A stretch of DNA of 6,345 bases from Firmicutes bacterium UBA5389 (GTDB taxonomy: Bacteria; Bacillota; DTU025). Numbering within the stretch: position 1 is the first letter of the stretch; each line of letters starts with the position of its first letter. The stretch covers positions 93,124 through 99,468 of the forward strand of contig DHON01000029.1 in assembly GCA_002409965.1 (NCBI GenBank). The letters run 5' to 3'. The position numbers were made by a program, and so were the translations under genes. This document shows, one piece after another, positions 6,240 through 6,345 of the stretch. The notes under the pieces are model-generated. The model was not told the DNA's origin. It saw only the letters and a program-made list of their open reading frames with translations, and made no database searches.

Positions 6240-6345
6240 GGCCCGCACACTCCCACAAGCCCCCTATGACCGGATTTCGGGACCTTCGATGAACATTATG
6301 TTAACCGCCTGAGTCATTCTACCCAGGGTTCGCGTCAAGGCTGGG
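6229..6345. other. Intergenic region at right edge, no gene supported
   Basis: These 117 bases hold no convincing gene. The start is very GC-rich. A local AT-rich patch at about 6285-6305 contains an 11-bp inverted repeat (AACAT-T-ATGTT, 6292-6302). At the edge, CCCAG (6322-6326) and CTGGG (6341-6345) could pair as the start of a hairpin, cut by the window. An AT-rich patch in GC-rich DNA is often a promoter area for the next gene, but I cannot recognise good -35 and -10 boxes. Confidence 0.5.

Noticed and set aside
6310..6345. Minus-strand promoter near the right edge (TTGACG and TAGAAT on the reverse complement)
   Set aside because: The two boxes are only about 11 bases apart, too close for a sigma-70/sigma-A promoter, and no minus-strand gene follows inside the window.
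1..6345. CRISPR array, insertion sequence, tRNA or rRNA gene
   Set aside because: No spaced direct repeats other than the in-frame 48-bp coding repeat, no transposase-like protein and no RNA gene signature were seen on either strand.

Overview
The window is a compact piece of bacterial chromosome, GC-rich by eye (about 60%), with every gene on the + strand. It carries the distal part of a cell-envelope and division cluster: the end of ftsX, a coiled-coil M23 peptidoglycan peptidase, a CtpA-type S41 protease, a multipass membrane protein with a C-terminal PDZ domain, and a lipoprotein-like divergent polysaccharide deacetylase. From general knowledge of gene order, this arrangement is typical of Bacillota, especially GC-rich clostridial or Desulfotomaculum-like lineages. 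Bacillus subtilis has a related cluster of ftsE, ftsX, ctpB and minJ. I cannot name a genus from the sequence.

Layout: 1-576 is the C-terminal two thirds of FtsX, with ftsE and the ftsX start presumably to the left. 621-1847 is a secreted coiled-coil/M23 protein. 1938-3260 is the S41 protease. 3257-4525 is the membrane PDZ protein, which overlaps the protease stop codon. 4528-6228 is the divergent polysaccharide deacetylase, which starts 2 bases after the previous stop and ends in a Pro/Ala/Glu tail encoded by a 48-bp tandem repeat. 6229-6345 has no gene I can support, only a GC palindrome, a short AT-rich inverted repeat and a cut-off hairpin. Gaps inside the cluster are 44 bp, 90 bp, an overlap and 2 bp. 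I see no internal terminator, so a single transcript is likely.

How the genes may work together (inference from known families): FtsEX is an ABC-type machine that, in studied bacteria, uses the extracellular part of FtsX to activate coiled-coil cell-wall hydrolases. The next gene looks like its partner and keeps the residues needed to cut peptidoglycan itself. The S41 protease could process or remove envelope proteins such as that hydrolase. The membrane PDZ protein resembles MinJ in architecture and could be a scaffold or topological factor. The deacetylase-like lipoprotein would act on the outer face of the membrane, through its repeat tail or its catalytic fold. The window is mostly a recognisable conserved module. 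The least ordinary parts are the repeat tail, the large unexplained N-terminal region of the deacetylase, and the membrane PDZ protein.
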